This document shows, one piece after another, positions 46,523-59,247 of a stretch of DNA of 64,000 nt. The stretch is from Setomelanomma holmii (Eukaryota; Ascomycota; Dothideomycetes; Pleosporales; Phaeosphaeriaceae). Each line of letters opens with the position of its first letter. Position 1 is the first letter of the stretch. Made by a program: the position numbers and the translations under genes. The stretch lies in assembly GCA_010015745.1 (NCBI GenBank), contig ML978205.1, forward strand, positions 1-64,000, read 5' to 3'. The notes beneath the pieces are model-generated. The model was not told where the DNA came from and made no database searches. It saw nothing but the letters and a program-made list of their open reading frames with translations.

Positions 46523-48349
46523 TCAAGCAGCCACTCTCTTCAACATGATCGTCTTCCCCGGCGACGGCGCAGTCGTTCTTCCAAATTCCATCTGCTTGTA
46601 CCTCTCCGTCGCATCACCCGGCATCTTGATATCAAACTCGAGTATCAGCCTCGCAAGAATCATTTTGATCTCATTGGCTGCAAAGAAGCGTCCCGGGCAT
46701 GCATGTCTGCCATATCCGAATGTCAGATTGGTGTCGTTTGTGGTAACAAACTGGTGACGAGCATGATCAGTAGCGGTGCCACCACGACGGAGTTTGTAAT
46801 GTCTGAAGCCGTCGAAGGTCTCGCTGTCGGGGTAGTGTTCCGAGTCTGCATATACGGCTTGTGAGGGAACTTCGATAATCACGCCGGGCGGGATGTATTG
46901 GCCATTCGAGAGGGTTATGCCTTTGAGGACGCGGCGACCGAAGGATGCTAAGAAATGTCAGTCCGGGTCAAAATGCAGTGTCTGCCTATACGTACTGATA
47001 CCGGGAGGCCAGAGACGAGTGACCTCCTTCATGTATGAATCCAGCTTCTCCATTTGCTGCAAGGCTCGACTCGTGATGATGCCATTGTTCTCAACCGATG
47101 CGTTCTGAATCTCTTCTCGCAGATGCTTGATATACTCAGGCGTTACTGCAAGAGTGTACAAGATGTTTGTCGCGGTCATTGTCGTGGTGTGAATAGCAGC
47201 AAAGATGAGTCCGAGCTGGAGCTTGGCCATCTCTCCAATAGTGAATATCCCATCCTCTGCACTCCGCGTCATCAACCACTGCAGCATGTCGTCGGGCTTC
47301 TGCCAATTCGGATCGTTCTTTTCCGCCTCCACTCGCTCTCGAATGATGGGCTGGAGGTGCTTTGCCGCTCTCTTCTCCATGTCGCGGAGTCGTTGAATCT
47401 CAGGTAGGCGAGGGACCAGAAATGGTCGGAGCCAAGGACGAATCGGTTTGATAGCGTGTACGGCTTGCATGACGAAGATAGTGTACTTGCTGCCACACTC
47501 CAGATACTCTGGGTCTTGACATAGATCTGGTCCAACGAAGACGCGACCTGATACCCTGGCAACAATATCGACAAGTGTGCTGTCCATTCTGACTTCAGTC
47601 CAGTCGCTGCAAGGTGGGAGGTACTGTCGAATGGCTGCGTCCACCTCACCACAGATCATGGGGTTTAGGCGAGCTATTTTTCTGTCAGCACCAATGAGCA
47701 CTAGATAAAGGCACATAGCACATACTCAACGCTGGGGTCAGATCGGACTTGATGGTGTGCGCACTAAGCTTCGCATCTGTAATGATCTTGGTGTACTTGG
47801 TCTCCATGCTCTGAATTCGGGTGAGTCCTGCTTCAAGGACGATAGCTTGTATCACTCACTCTGTCCACAGCTTTGGGAAAGCTGAGTACATCATCCGGTA
47901 ATTTCCTTAGTTCTGGCAAGAGAATTGGTGGAATGACCACGTTATCCTCACCTATACCACATCAACAGGCGACTTTGCTTGAGGTGTTGTCAGATCGCAT
48001 ACCATCTGATGTCGTTATGCGAAAAACGCAGTTTTTAAACTATAGTAGTGTCATTAGATGAAACGTTGCAGAGCAAGGACCGACAAACCTTCTGATAGCC
48101 CTCGCTATACACGTACTTTGCAGACTTGAGGTAGCCCTGACCCTGCTTTCCCCCACCATCTGGCCCCAAGGTTGGCAGCTTTGCGAGCTGTGCCCGATGC
48201 TTGAGTTTTGGTATGCTGGCACATACCAGGAAAATGAGAGCAGCGACTGTGGCAGTCTGTAGAGTGTGATAGAGTCCAGCAAACGTCTGGAGCTCGATGC
48301 CTGCCACCTTGGGCGAGGCAGTCGTAGCATTGAGATCCATTCTTGCCAT
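46523..48349 (-). CDS. Cytochrome P450 monooxygenase (ent-kaurene-oxidase-like), with a probable frameshift
   Basis: Exons in order: 48349-48089, 48039-48003, 47951-47860, 47810-47726, 47673-46996 and 46948-46523. An N-terminal membrane anchor (TATVAALIFLVCASI) precedes VVIPPILLPELRKLPDDVLS, DLTPAL-TRLNPMI, the I-helix FAAIHTTTMTATNILY, the K-helix EVTR in KEVTRLWPPG and the haem loop FGYGRHACPGRFFA with its Cys ligand. The IHTT pattern and heme-loop style resemble the fungal P450 group that includes ent-kaurene oxidases (CYP68/CYP503-like). In the last exon, SFGRRVLKG and ITLSNGQYIPPG are in different frames. The run CCC at 46920-46922 (GGG on the coding strand) holds one base more than expected. 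All upstream phases agree, so this single indel is the only break: a pseudogene or a homopolymer error. Confidence 0.85.
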
Positions 48350-49645
48350 TCAGGGTGATAATGTGGGCGAGGCGAACGAAAGGGAGGGTGGTGCGCATCA
48401 AGTAGACACGCTGCAGAAGTCGTGGGATATGCGCGAACTTGAAGTAGGCAGGCGCACACAAGCCTACTTCATACCTTCCTTATCAACATCTTCCCGCAGA
48501 GTAGAGTCGCCAGGGATCACCAGGGTCCTTGCCTTGTGTGATGTTCTTGATACTGCGTGCATACGGCGTATACGGTCTTGGGAAACAAGCATTGTGGCAA
48601 CGAGCAGCCAATACAATGCTGCATTGCTAATGGCCAACGGGTAAGGTGCCAGTCGATCTTCGCACCGCTGCCGTGTGGTGAGGCTTAGATGAGACTGGAG
48701 ACGACCTCTCACACGCGTCTCGCCAATGATGACGAGGTGTCCGACGCAATTGCCTAGTCGTGACAAGGATTGAAGTCCCTCCCGTGATGCGTTTCATCAA
48801 CAATGATCGTACTGTCGGTCCGTCATTGCGTACATAACATGCGAGATCATCGCACTCGTGCTCGGCGCGCTTATTGCGAAACCGAAAGCGAGATGTGCTG
48901 TGGTTGAAGGGACATGTGGAAGAGTGGAGTCCTTTGGCCCGAAGAATTCCTTGATCTGCACCGGCTGACGCCTTTCCCGCTTGCCGTATTGGTCAGGTAC
49001 GCACCTTCCTACACCAACAACCTCAAAACAAGCCATAACCTATGAACACCGCCATGAACATAACTCAAGATGGGTACGTGCAGTTTGATGTTGATGACGT
49101 TCTCTCTTGCATTTCGTGAAGCGCATTTGAGTCTTGCAACGTCCGTGACGTAGTGACATCCTGCCTGTTGATGCCTAGCGATGCCATCGAACGGTACACC
49201 AAAGTCGGTATATTGAAGCGGTCCTACCAGAGAATTCGAACCTACTTCAAGTGTGATGTTACCTCGCATAGGACACGCTTCGAGTCTTCAGCACGCGGCG
49301 CACAATCGTTGACTGCCCTGCCATGACGAGCAATTGAAGCTGTTCGAGTACACATTTACGCATGATAGCAAATTGATCTAGTATCGCAGTAGAGAACGTC
49401 ACTCTAGCGATGCAAAAGATTACTGACCAAGGGGCGTGCAAGACAGGGTGGGCGCACGTTCAGCCTCGTCCTACCTTTGCGTATTGTATGCCTCCGTCAT
49501 GGGCTTGGCGTTTCCAGTTTGGTGGTCTGATCTGTGTATGCACGACAACGGGCTTACATGAATGAGGGTATCCTTGAGTCTTCGATAGGGTGAAGTATGT
49601 CTTCGACATGACGGTCGTACATTCTTACTTCAGATGCGTGCTTGC
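48350..49645. other. Spacer between P450 and DJ-1-like gene
   Basis: About 1.3 kb containing the promoter of the minus-strand P450 and the 3' region of the DJ-1-like gene. No gene, tRNA or repeat could be supported. Confidence 0.45.
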
Positions 49646-50422
49646 TCACAAAGTCGCAGCAACAATCATGGGTCCTGCAACTTCGTCCCTCTTGGCTTTC
49701 CCAGAGATAGCCTCTACTATCGTGAGCGAAAAAAGCAGGGCAGTTCCCGGCCTACACAAATGATCAGCATCACAACACCTGAAGGTGGTCACTCTCACGC
49801 ACCCTCTGCTCGTAATCACCTTATCATCAACCACAACCCTTTCCTCACTGTACTCCCAGCTCTTAGACTTGATCTCCTCCGCAACACTGGGATGACTGGT
49901 GACCTTCCTCGACTGGCTCGCATGCTTTTGCCCAGAAGCGACAAGTGCTGTAGTACCAGCACAAATCGCAGCGACCCATTTTCCAGCCTTCCGGAAATTC
50001 GATATAAGTTCAAGAACAGTGTCGATAGTGCTAAAGGTCTTTGCGCCAGGGCCTCCGCCAGGAAGAATGAGAATGTCGTACTCTTCGTGTGCGGACTGAG
50101 CAGGGACAGACATGAGAGTGGGATGATCCGGAACGATGCGAATGTTTCGTGTCAAGCTAGAGCGAAAACTGTTAGTTTAAGTGTATCTGTCAGAGCGAGA
50201 TGAAGACCGACTGCGCATATCCTTCGTTCTTGAGTTGAACGCCTGCGGACTTGACTTCCCAGCCGGCTCGGGTGAGTACTTTGACGCGTTAGCACTATCC
50301 TCTCCTCTAAAACTGCAGACACTGGTCGTATAATTTCTGCTCGCGGAGTGCTGACCATCGTAAGGCGTAACGAACTCGATCTCCTCGGATCCGTCTGCAA
50401 CCAAGATCAGAGCTTTTGGCAT
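49646..50422 (-). CDS. DJ-1/PfpI family protein (glutamine amidotransferase-like)
   Basis: Exons 50422-50356, 50278-50212, 50156-49803 and 49751-49646 give 197 residues, the normal length of DJ-1. The N-terminus MPKALILVADGSEEIEFV contains the conserved Glu next to the active site (SEEIE). VLTRAGWEVKSAG follows, then EEYDILILPGGGPGAKTF and the nucleophile elbow VAAICAGTTAL with Cys at about residue 110. The C-terminal segment ITSRGPGTALLFSLTIVEAI is typical of the family. Relatives serve as glyoxalase III or protein deglycase enzymes and protect against reactive carbonyls and oxidative stress in cytosol or mitochondria. The first intron contains a GTGCTAAC branch site. Every join keeps a family motif intact, so the model is reliable. 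Confidence 0.93.
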
Positions 50423-51415
50423 TGTTTCTTTTGGGCTGAAGAAAGAGCTGAGGTAGTTAAATGGCTCAAGATACTGCTTGTGTTGGTTTACAAAGCGTTT
50501 TAAACAAAAGAAATGGTGGTTGGCAATTTGCAAAGTCTAGTCTTACATATGGCGTGAGGCTCTGAGCCCAGTTGCTCACCTATGATGTCAGATGGTCAAA
50601 GCTTCTTGGGTAGGGAAGCCGCCAGGGTCCTCTCAAGCTTGGGCATTCTCAATGAGGCTGAAGTATCGCTTTTCCTTGTGCATGGTGATATTTCAGTGAA
50701 AGTATGTTGCACAAGCTTGGAGACCGTGACCAAAGTTGGAGGTGAAGAATGGCATTTGCTCGTCGGATCCACCATGGATCGCTCAAAAATCATCAGGATA
50801 TCACAAAAACACCCACGCTGCCCTCTATGTACATGCGTGCAAGATACGCATACCACGTGCAAGTCCCAGATCGTAACCATATTAGTGAACGCCGGGCGTC
50901 GCGCTCTCCTGAACAAGTGTAGCTACCATTCGCAAAAGCAATATACGCGCAGCCCCCATCTATGCATCTTGGGATATCTCTCATAAGCTCATGCAGTAAC
51001 GAAATCAGCCGAAGATAATGACGTGGTGGCGAGATCAATCGAAGTCGAGTTCTCAACCCCTTGTCATTGCTTCGAACGATAGATTAATGCGGTGTGCAGC
51101 TTGATGGAGCGCCTGCCTCCTCCATCCGGCCGCAAAAACGATTCAAACGGGTATGCGATAACAAAAGCTGGAACAGTCTATCGTGTTGCCTTTGCGTGTT
51201 GCGGAAATTGAGGTATCAAAGACCAATCGAAAAGCGAGATGAAAAGCATGCGAATCGCACCGGATTTCGAGAATTGTACTCCTTACCGAGGAGAACTCCT
51301 GACGCCGAGATTCAAGTTCCAGAAATGCAAGCTACGACCGTGCTGGGGCATGTCCATCAGACGTGACGAATGGCGTCATGACGGTGGTGATATGGTCGTT
51401 GATGGGTGAGAGTCA
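50423..51415. other. Spacer between DJ-1-like and AreA genes
   Basis: About 1 kb holding the promoter of the DJ-1-like gene and the 3' untranslated region of AreA. No further gene was recognised; open frames are short on both strands. Confidence 0.45.
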
Positions 51416-54186
51416 TCACAAACTCATGGTCAGCCATTCCTAGATTATAAGTTAGCAACTAGAAAAATATAAGATGGTCAGAGTTCTTACCCATTCTGCA
51501 GGTCCAGATGATTGCAGACCCTGGCCCATCGCACCCATGGGAAGAGCGCCCATGTTCTGGTTCGGAAATGCATTCGACGTGGTAATTGCGGTGTCCTTCC
51601 TGCGAAGGGGAGGTGCTCGGCCGTTGGTATCGTCGGCATCAGCCATTTCTAGCTCTTGCGAGCCACTCTTGCTCTGTGCACGAGCTCGTCGTGGTGTGGT
51701 GTTGTTTCCACGAAGCTGTGGGGCATTCGTCGAGCTATTGGGCTTTGGAGGCCCAGGGGCGATGGGTACTACACCGCCCGTCTTCGAGTTTGGGCCCGTG
51801 GTGCCTGCAGACACACCTGATAGCGGTCTCTCACCAGCTGAGCCCGTCGATTTTGGTGATTCTGAATCGGCGGCTTTGTGCGATGTCGGCGTCGTCACAG
51901 GCGTCTGTGCGATGGAGTTCTTGCGTGAGGACTTCTTTGATGACCGTGTTGCTGCTGAGCCAACAGGTGCGTTACCGCTGCCTCGATTTCGCTTCTTGAT
52001 GACATCGGTCTTCAGAGAGAGCGGGCGTACAACACCGTGCAGCTTCAAGAATAGACCACACGCATTACATAGCGGGTGGCCTTCTGGGTTGCGGCGCCAC
52101 AAAGGCGTCGTTTGAGTGAAGCAATTGGTGCATGTCGTGGGCGCACTGCTTTCGCCCTGCTTTGTGCCACCGGGACTTTGCGGCCGCGACGGCGCGGCAG
52201 AATTGAAACCGGACTCTGGGGGTGAGTTCGGTGATGATTGCGGCCGGCCGTGCATTCCATGCACCATGCCGGCTGCATTTGGTGTTGAGCTAGTGCGGGG
52301 TATTTTCTGGCGTCGGGGGTCGTTTCCACGATTACGAATGTCGCTAACAGAGGCCGCTGAGCCATGCGTCCGGCCAAGGCTGCCCCCTGGACTCCAGTGA
52401 TCTTGCGGTGAGTGCACCATCTCTGTGGGCCCAATCGTCACGGTCTTGCGAGGCGGCCCTGCCGGGTATCGCGCTTGCATAGGGTTGAATTGGTTGGACA
52501 AGTTGGTCTCCCACTGAAAGCCAGCGGTGAAGTCCATGCTGTTGTCGTCCATTGGCGAGTACTCTGGGTTAGGCATTGTGCGGTCTGCGAATGCACCGCC
52601 TTCTTCGTCCTCGTTGTCTGAATCGGCACCAAAGGTGAACATGTTTTCTTGCCTTTGCATCTGCAGCTCATGTTGCTGTCGCAGAGGCAGATTGTTGTGT
52701 AGGACTTGACTTGGATCGACGTGATTGGAGTGACCGAACGAGGGTGCTGAGAACGGCAACGACGAGCTGGCGCTTGTCACAGGGCTGAAGACAGAGTCTG
52801 GCCCCCCACCGCCAGGATTGAAGATGAATTGTGGCTGCATCGACGTCGAGAGGTTTGACGGTCGATGTGGTCCATACGACGAGCCGCCTTGCGGGCCACG
52901 AATGTCCATGCCTGTACGATCAAAGTACATTTGGTTGTCGTCTGGGAGAGGCTGCGGCGTCGAGACAGCAGAGGGGAAGGCAGAGCTGGGAGGTGAGTAG
53001 TAGTCGGTAGAGTTGAGGGAGGACGCCATGGAGTTGGGGTTGAACATGTTGGTGTACGATGCATTGTGGTTCAGCATGGGCGAGCCAACGGGAGAGAAGC
53101 CAAAGTTCTGCTGGAAGGGGCCAGCAGAGTTGATGATGGGTTCCTCGTGCATCTGGAACGTGTCTATGGAGAAGGGGACCTGCGCCTGCGAGGCCGGGAA
53201 GTTGGGTGGGTGCATCGTCTGGTCGAGCGAGTACTGGTTCAGGTCGGCTTCGGCTTGGGCGTCGGTGGGTATCATGATGCTGTTGACGGGAGGCACTTGG
53301 GGAGAGGCCTCAGCGCGCCGCTTGGGTGGCTGATAAGCAGTTAGCGGATGTGCAGGGCGACGTGAAGGGCGAAGATAAGCGACTCACTCTGCGCTCGTCA
53401 ATGCTAGTCTTGCGAACGTGTCGAGCAACGTAGCCAAACTCATTCTCTCTATTGACGAGGGGAGGAACTGAAGGTGCAGAAGCGCGGGCGAGGGCGAGAT
53501 TATGGTCGTTGGCCTGATTAGGCTTTCTTATCGGTATCGCTGGGGCTGTTGCATTAAACGGGCCTGGCGTATCATTCGACGGCTCTGGCGACAGGCCTGC
53601 AGGGCTGCCGACTGACGACGGAAATATAAAGTCGTCTAGATTCATAGTGTCGTTTTGTGCCTGTGGCGGCGGTACCTGCGCCTGCTGCTCCGACGACTTC
53701 CTCAACTGCTGGGCAATGCCGCTGGGAGCAGATCGAGGCACTGGCCTCGCGCTCGCGGTTGGCGGCGGCATCAAGTCGCTGCTTTGGCTCTGGCTGCTCT
53801 GGGCAATCCTGCGCAAAAGAAACGCCTGGTTAGCATGTGTACAAGATGTCGCACGGTGCGGAGGCTGCGGTAAGCAAGAGGACATGGCGGCATTCGTACC
53901 CTTTATTGCGATCGAGCTCGGCTCGCCGCATATTCATGGCCATCATTCGCCAGGTCAGGTTCTCCATGCGCTCTGCGTTTGGCAGCTGCGTCTTTGCTCG
54001 CGAATACAGCTTCCAGATCTGCGTGCCCAGCGGATCGTTCTTCTGCATCTGCTCGGGCGACTCCACGCTGGGGCTGCCCGCATCGTTGCCAAACTGGGGG
54101 AATATGGCCTCCTCGAGCATGCCGCGGCGGGCAGCGTCCTCGTTCGGTGACAGCTCCATTCTGCCCTCGGGCGCAAGAGAGTCCAT
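51416..54186 (-). CDS. areA: AreA/NIT2-type GATA nitrogen regulator
   Basis: Exons 54186-53900, 53808-53388, 53329-51491 and 51439-51416 give 856 residues. The N-terminal region has the AreA-conserved MENLTWRMMAMNMRR (DUF1752-like) and later LDDFIFPSSVGSP. A single GATA zinc finger reads CTNCFTQTTPLWRRNPEG, then HPLCNACGLFLKLHGVVRP with a basic tail. Long Ser/Pro/Gln-rich segments flank it. The last exon is only 24 bases and supplies the C-terminus, giving EWEWLTMSL. That is the conserved extreme C-terminus of AreA/NIT2, through which the corepressor NmrA acts. AreA turns on genes for using poor nitrogen sources in the nucleus. The start at 54186 is the first ATG in the frame after the promoter; the frame is open farther upstream to about 54318 without a better start. 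A 5' exon cannot be excluded. Confidence 0.95.
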
Positions 54187-57100
54187 GAGCGGCCGCGAGG
54201 ATTCGGCTGTTGGAAGGGGGTTATGGGGGTTCACTTCAAGCAGTGAACGATGATGTAGCTCGCGCGCGCAGTGTTCGGATGGGCACACACCCCACGCTGC
54301 AGCGCTTCTTACCAGCAACTACAGCCGACGGAGGCCAGCGTGCTGCAGCGGTCGTTTGGCGGGCACACGGTAATAGTCAGCACTTGGTCGCAGGTGAGTG
54401 CGCAGATGGGTAGCGGCCAGCACGACGACTTGCAGGCCTGGATATTGGATATTGGGATTGCTTCTGCGTGCCTCCACGGGGAATCCTCGAGCGCAGCTGT
54501 CCCGGACCACCAGTGAGCGGCGCAACAATTCAATTCGAGCTTTACCGGGTGCAGCGTGCGACGGCTGCCGGTGGCGCTTGGCGGGTTGTGAGTAGCTTGA
54601 CGCTGGGAGGCGCGAGTTCAGTTCGTTCCCACGAAAACCCCCACTCCGGGCCACCACATTTCACTCGCAGCGAGTCACGCCTGCAGGAGACGGGACACCC
54701 CCCAGAGGTCGACCCGAGCGCACCTGTTTGGGGCGCGCAACACGCTCGAATGGCAGTTCCCTCTCTCCACAGTCTCGTCAAAGGCGCGAGTCAAAAAAGC
54801 AACTTGTACGAGCACACGACACCCGCTAACGCGCTGTTGCGCAAACAGCTGTCGTCCATATGGATTGCGGCCGAGCTCACGGTGGAGGTCCGTCATCGAC
54901 CGCCTGGGGCTGCAGGGAAGAATGCTTGCTTGCCCGCTTAACATGCAGCTGCAGGGGCTTGTTCATTTAGAGACTGGAGACGCCTGAACCGTGCAGCCAG
55001 ACAATTTGGAACCTTGGGCGCATGTCGTCGAGACGTGGGCATGTGGGAGGTTTCTCGGTCGCGTACTATGTCGCAGCAGCAAAATACAGTGCGCGCTGGC
55101 TTGTTTGTGCAACGCTCTACGGACACGCTGTTGAGGCGCTGAGCGGGCACCAAGATCTGGGACGGCTGCAAGCCTCGCCTATTCTCTGTCGATCCCTGGA
55201 CGTCACTTCTCATGGGCCTGCCCGATCTGGCGGCCTGCCTTCCTCTCGACGTCTCCTCCTGCACGAACTAGGTCTCCATGCAACAGCCGGCTTTGACGGC
55301 GGTAAGTAAAGCAGCATAGCCAATTTGCCATTGGCTAGGAGAGCTCGGTCCTTCTGGAACATCACCGCCTAGCGCAGCTACCGTAACGAGCAATCTGTCT
55401 GAAGTACTATCTCGGCGCGCATCATTATTCTCAAATTGCCGGTCAGTGGCTGCGATTCGAGCACATCCTTCACGCCTTTGAAGGTTTACTCATCCGACAA
55501 GCATCAGCAGCCGTAATATGTGCAGCTCGTGGCTATACTTGTCCATCCAGTGCTAAGAAATGCGCAGTCCAAGGTACCCTCAAGTCCCAACATATCTCCA
55601 GCGTTTACCCGAAGCTCCGACTGCTGCCGGAAGCGCCATTGTGCACGGGACTTGCCTTCCTACAATTTCCGACAACTTCAACGATTTCAGGGTCCTTCAC
55701 GAGGCTCCACTGCTTAGTGCAAGCGACAAACCCACCATCCCGGTGTAGAGCACGTGGGCCGAGGCGACCTGAGCGTCTAGTCTACCTCAACAGCGCCACT
55801 TCCCGAGATGGAGTCGAATGTACGAGCAAGAGCGTGAAGGTCGGTCGCATCGGAAAGGTTAATCCGTCTGGATACAGTTTTCAGATTCGCATGGATGAAT
55901 TGGACCAGACGTCAGAATTCTCAAACGCATATGCACGCCGCGGCCGATCTACCGAACTGCCCTGGATCCAAATCGCCCCTGTGGTTCCAGATCTAGCAGA
56001 TGACGCGGATGGATATTTCAACATCTTCATCTAACGGTTCGAGACGTACCACCGAGCCGCACGCGACTCCACCAAGTATGCGGCTCAAAATCTTCTTCGG
56101 GTGCTCGAGTGCATCTTCTACAGTAGCTCTCACGAGCCACGAGGCCTCAGGCCACACAATGCAACAGTGGCACAAGAACGCGCACGGGAAGATCCACCTA
56201 CGACAACGGACACCGGACCCGTTCATATCGCAGCCGGGAGGCTCAACTTCACAGGGCCATGAGGCTTTGTTTGATTCACAGTGGCCAATTGCCGATATAT
56301 TGACGGGTCCAGCTAGCAAGCAACTGTATACAAAAAATGGAGATGTGAAGTCGAGATCCACGACCCGTCGTCCGTCAGCAACCTGCATCGCTTCGATCCG
56401 AAGAAGAGGGGTACCCGTCGTGTCTGGAAGCTGGTTGGTCGAAAATATATACATTTGTATGCACAGCAATTTGCTTTTGGGACCAAATTGTGGGTATACC
56501 CAGGGAGTTGACCTGCAATCCTGCACGAACGCAAATCTGAGGAAATGGTGTTGGTTGCTCAAGGCACGATTCATTGCCGAACCCAACCGGACTCGTATTG
56601 ACGTCGCGCACCGCTAACCTGAATGATCGCCTAGATCCCTGCTTACCTGCGCCGGTACTTTCACATGCAAAGCCGTGCAACGGGACCGACCTTTGACAAA
56701 GACCAGACCTTTGCAGACTCGACTCATGACAGCGTGAGGCGCCAGGATGCATATTTGCTATGGGTTTTGAACCATGGAGACGATGCTTCGCCCGCTGTCT
56801 CTGAACCTAAAGAGAGCATGCAGATGCAAGGTTCGTGGTTATTGAGGGCAGGAGCATCCCACGCGGTTTCTTGTTTGGGCAGTCGATGGCAAGGATCCTA
56901 AAATGTAGCTGCAAGCCATGAAGCCACTTGCATCTTACGTGCATGCCACCACAGGAATCCAAAGGCTAGACCGAGATATTCCGCCGCTCGAACCTTACCT
57001 TCCGAGGAGCTTTCGCCAGACTACGCTGATTTTCCTACGCTACAGATGCAGAGGTCGTTCAACACTCTGGCTCGCCTGCAACTTTTGCGCACTTTCGCCT

Positions 57101-58862
57101 TCAAAGACTTGCACCTCGGAGCGTCGCCTCCGAAGTCGCATGTTTCACATTTCCTAGGCGGCGCGGAAATGTTCTAGGTCGTGCGCAAAGTCCGGTTTCA
57201 GCAACAACAACAACACCTAGCACACGGCTGCACACCTATATTTTCATGCCAGCGGCATCAATTCGGCCAGACCGCAGGAGGGCCTGTCTCGCGTGCGTAT
57301 CGCATACGGTTGCGAGCCTTTCGCGGCGAAGTCGAAACACCGGCGGGAAATGATCCCTGGCACGCGTGGGGTATCGTGGGGGTGGAATACGTGATTCATT
57401 TAGGAGTCGTTTGGGGATATTCGGTGAGGCGTCCTTCGACATCCTTGGAATCGACACCGCTTCTCGCGATCGCCAAGTCGCTGAAGTGGAGAGCATAGAC
57501 TAGCGGCCCGATCGAGGACAATCGTGAGGGCCTCTCCACACATTGCTGACGTGGAGGCTCGCGTGCCACAATTCCAATTGTATCGAAAGGGTCCGTCAGC
57601 GTTGGTCAGCGCGAAACGTCCGTTTTGTATCGCAGCAATGGCTGAGAATGATTGTGTTTTTCAGTAATCCATGGAACTTCCCGTGCAAGGCGTTTCGTGG
57701 ATATCGGAGTGTCCACGGCTAATGCGATCCTCAAATGACGATGTACATGGCGGAACCCCTACAATCTCAAGGCGGCTGTGAGAGAGACGCGATACCGAGG
57801 CGCGATAAACATGTCCAAGCAAGTGACCTTTTCAGACAGCGCCCCATCAACGTCACCACCAACCGCAATTCTCAGTCCAACGAGGTATGATGGTCCAGTA
57901 AAACCTTGGCGTCCATAGCGAGAACTCAGCAGCAGAGCGCGATCCAGGAATAGCAGTATCCAGATGTCGTTAATTCGGTATCATCATCAATCATCAACTC
58001 ACGAGGGGAGGAGGCCATGTCTTTATACACAGGTGCTCAGAGCGAGGGAAGGTGAGCACCATAGTCGCTTATCATTGCGACATGGTTGCGCGATTGATAA
58101 CGACATTCTTAGTGGTCCTCACACCACTCACCGTGCTCGCGACCCTTTACAAAAACCACATTTGGAACCCTGATGTCCAATAACAGCCGCCTGTGAGCCA
58201 TATCTGTGGCCGTGCCAGCCGTCAGCTTCCTATCGTGGACGCTGAAACCGTCCATATCTTATCTAAGTATGCGGCTGTAAGGACGCAATGACTTGCGCGC
58301 TGCTGGACATTGGATAACAACGCAGGGCTGGCGAATCACCTTGGCTGATAAGAAATCGCGGAACTTTGTCCGCCTCCGCTGAGTGCTCGTTGAGAGATTC
58401 GAGGCTCTGTGCTTCGCAAAGAAACATCTGTGCAACATCGCCGTCGGCCATCAGCGAGACTTCAATGTCTTGAACTTTGTTCGCAAATTGTGTTCATTTG
58501 AGCATTCGATCAACCGTGAACCCCCACTAGTGACCAGGCAATCATTGAGATGCTCGACCACAATCACCGCATGGAAGCCATGAAGGCCCAGCGTCCGTGG
58601 AGATAGTGGCTGCACGTTCTCCATTAGCGGTGCATTCCGTCACATCTTTCTACTGCCTCTTGAGATATTGGCTCTCTGGGATTGTCTTCAACTTCGCATC
58701 GAATCATATCACCTTCCCACGCGGGCCTGGTCACGTTCTGCAGCTCCTATCTGCACCACGCAAAGGTGCCCATGACCCTTGATATCGATACGTTATCTTG
58801 TCAACCTTGCGTGGGACTTGTTGTGTCTGGGTTGAGCTTCTTTGTCTGCGAGTAAGACAGCC
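54187..58862. other. Long gene-poor region upstream of areA, about 4.7 kb
   Basis: No intact gene was recognised. Open frames, including 55639-56034 and 56000-56617 on the plus strand, are unlike known families and overlap antisense frames. The part next to 54187 must hold the areA promoter and leader; GATA core sites, expected if AreA regulates itself, were not systematically counted. No transposon or RNA gene was seen. Confidence 0.5.
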
Positions 58863-59247
58863 TCACTTCTCTCCCTCGCGCCCAGCATCTTTCGATCCCT
58901 TATCATCGCCGCCCTTTACAGTCTCCTCGCCCAACACCTTGGAAGCTGCCATAAACCTGTGCAAGTCCGTCAGCAGATCTCTGTGACGCATTTGTGCCAG
59001 TTAAGAGCCTGCAATGCTGCAGCTTCGCCCCTCACGCATTGTCTACTCACATTGCGCCCGCGTAACCGCCTAGTCCGCGCATATCCTGCGCCTGGCCCGC
59101 CGTCATCCTCATCAAGCTTTCCAGGTCCGCCATATTCGCCGTCAATTGCGCGAGTTGTGCCTGGAGGTGGGATAGCTGTCGCGGCTTTTGTGAGGGAACG
59201 GTGCTCAGGCGCGAGCTGGAAGGTTGTGATCGTGGTAAATTCGACAT
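58863..59247 (-). CDS. HSK3: DASH complex subunit Hsk3
   Basis: Exons 59247-59051 and 58956-58863 give 96 residues. A Ser/Pro-rich start (MSNLPRSQPSSSRL) leads into the Hsk3 core RQLSHLQAQLAQLTANMADL, ESLMRMTAGQAQDMRGLGGY and, across the intron, AMFMAASKVLGEE. This is a heptad-like helix typical of the family. The tail is acidic and Lys-rich. Hsk3 is one of ten subunits of the DASH/Dam1 ring that links kinetochores to spindle microtubules in fungi. The in-frame sequence is open farther upstream (to 59379), but the ATG at 59247 gives the expected protein size. The donor GTGAGT and acceptor GCACAG restore a conserved motif, which supports the model. It lies head-to-head with the membrane protein gene at 59516. 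Confidence 0.9.

Noticed and set aside
49190..49260. Possible tRNA B-box on the minus strand (AGGTTCGAATTCT)
   Set aside because: No matching A-box, anticodon stem or acceptor stem could be formed at the right distance.
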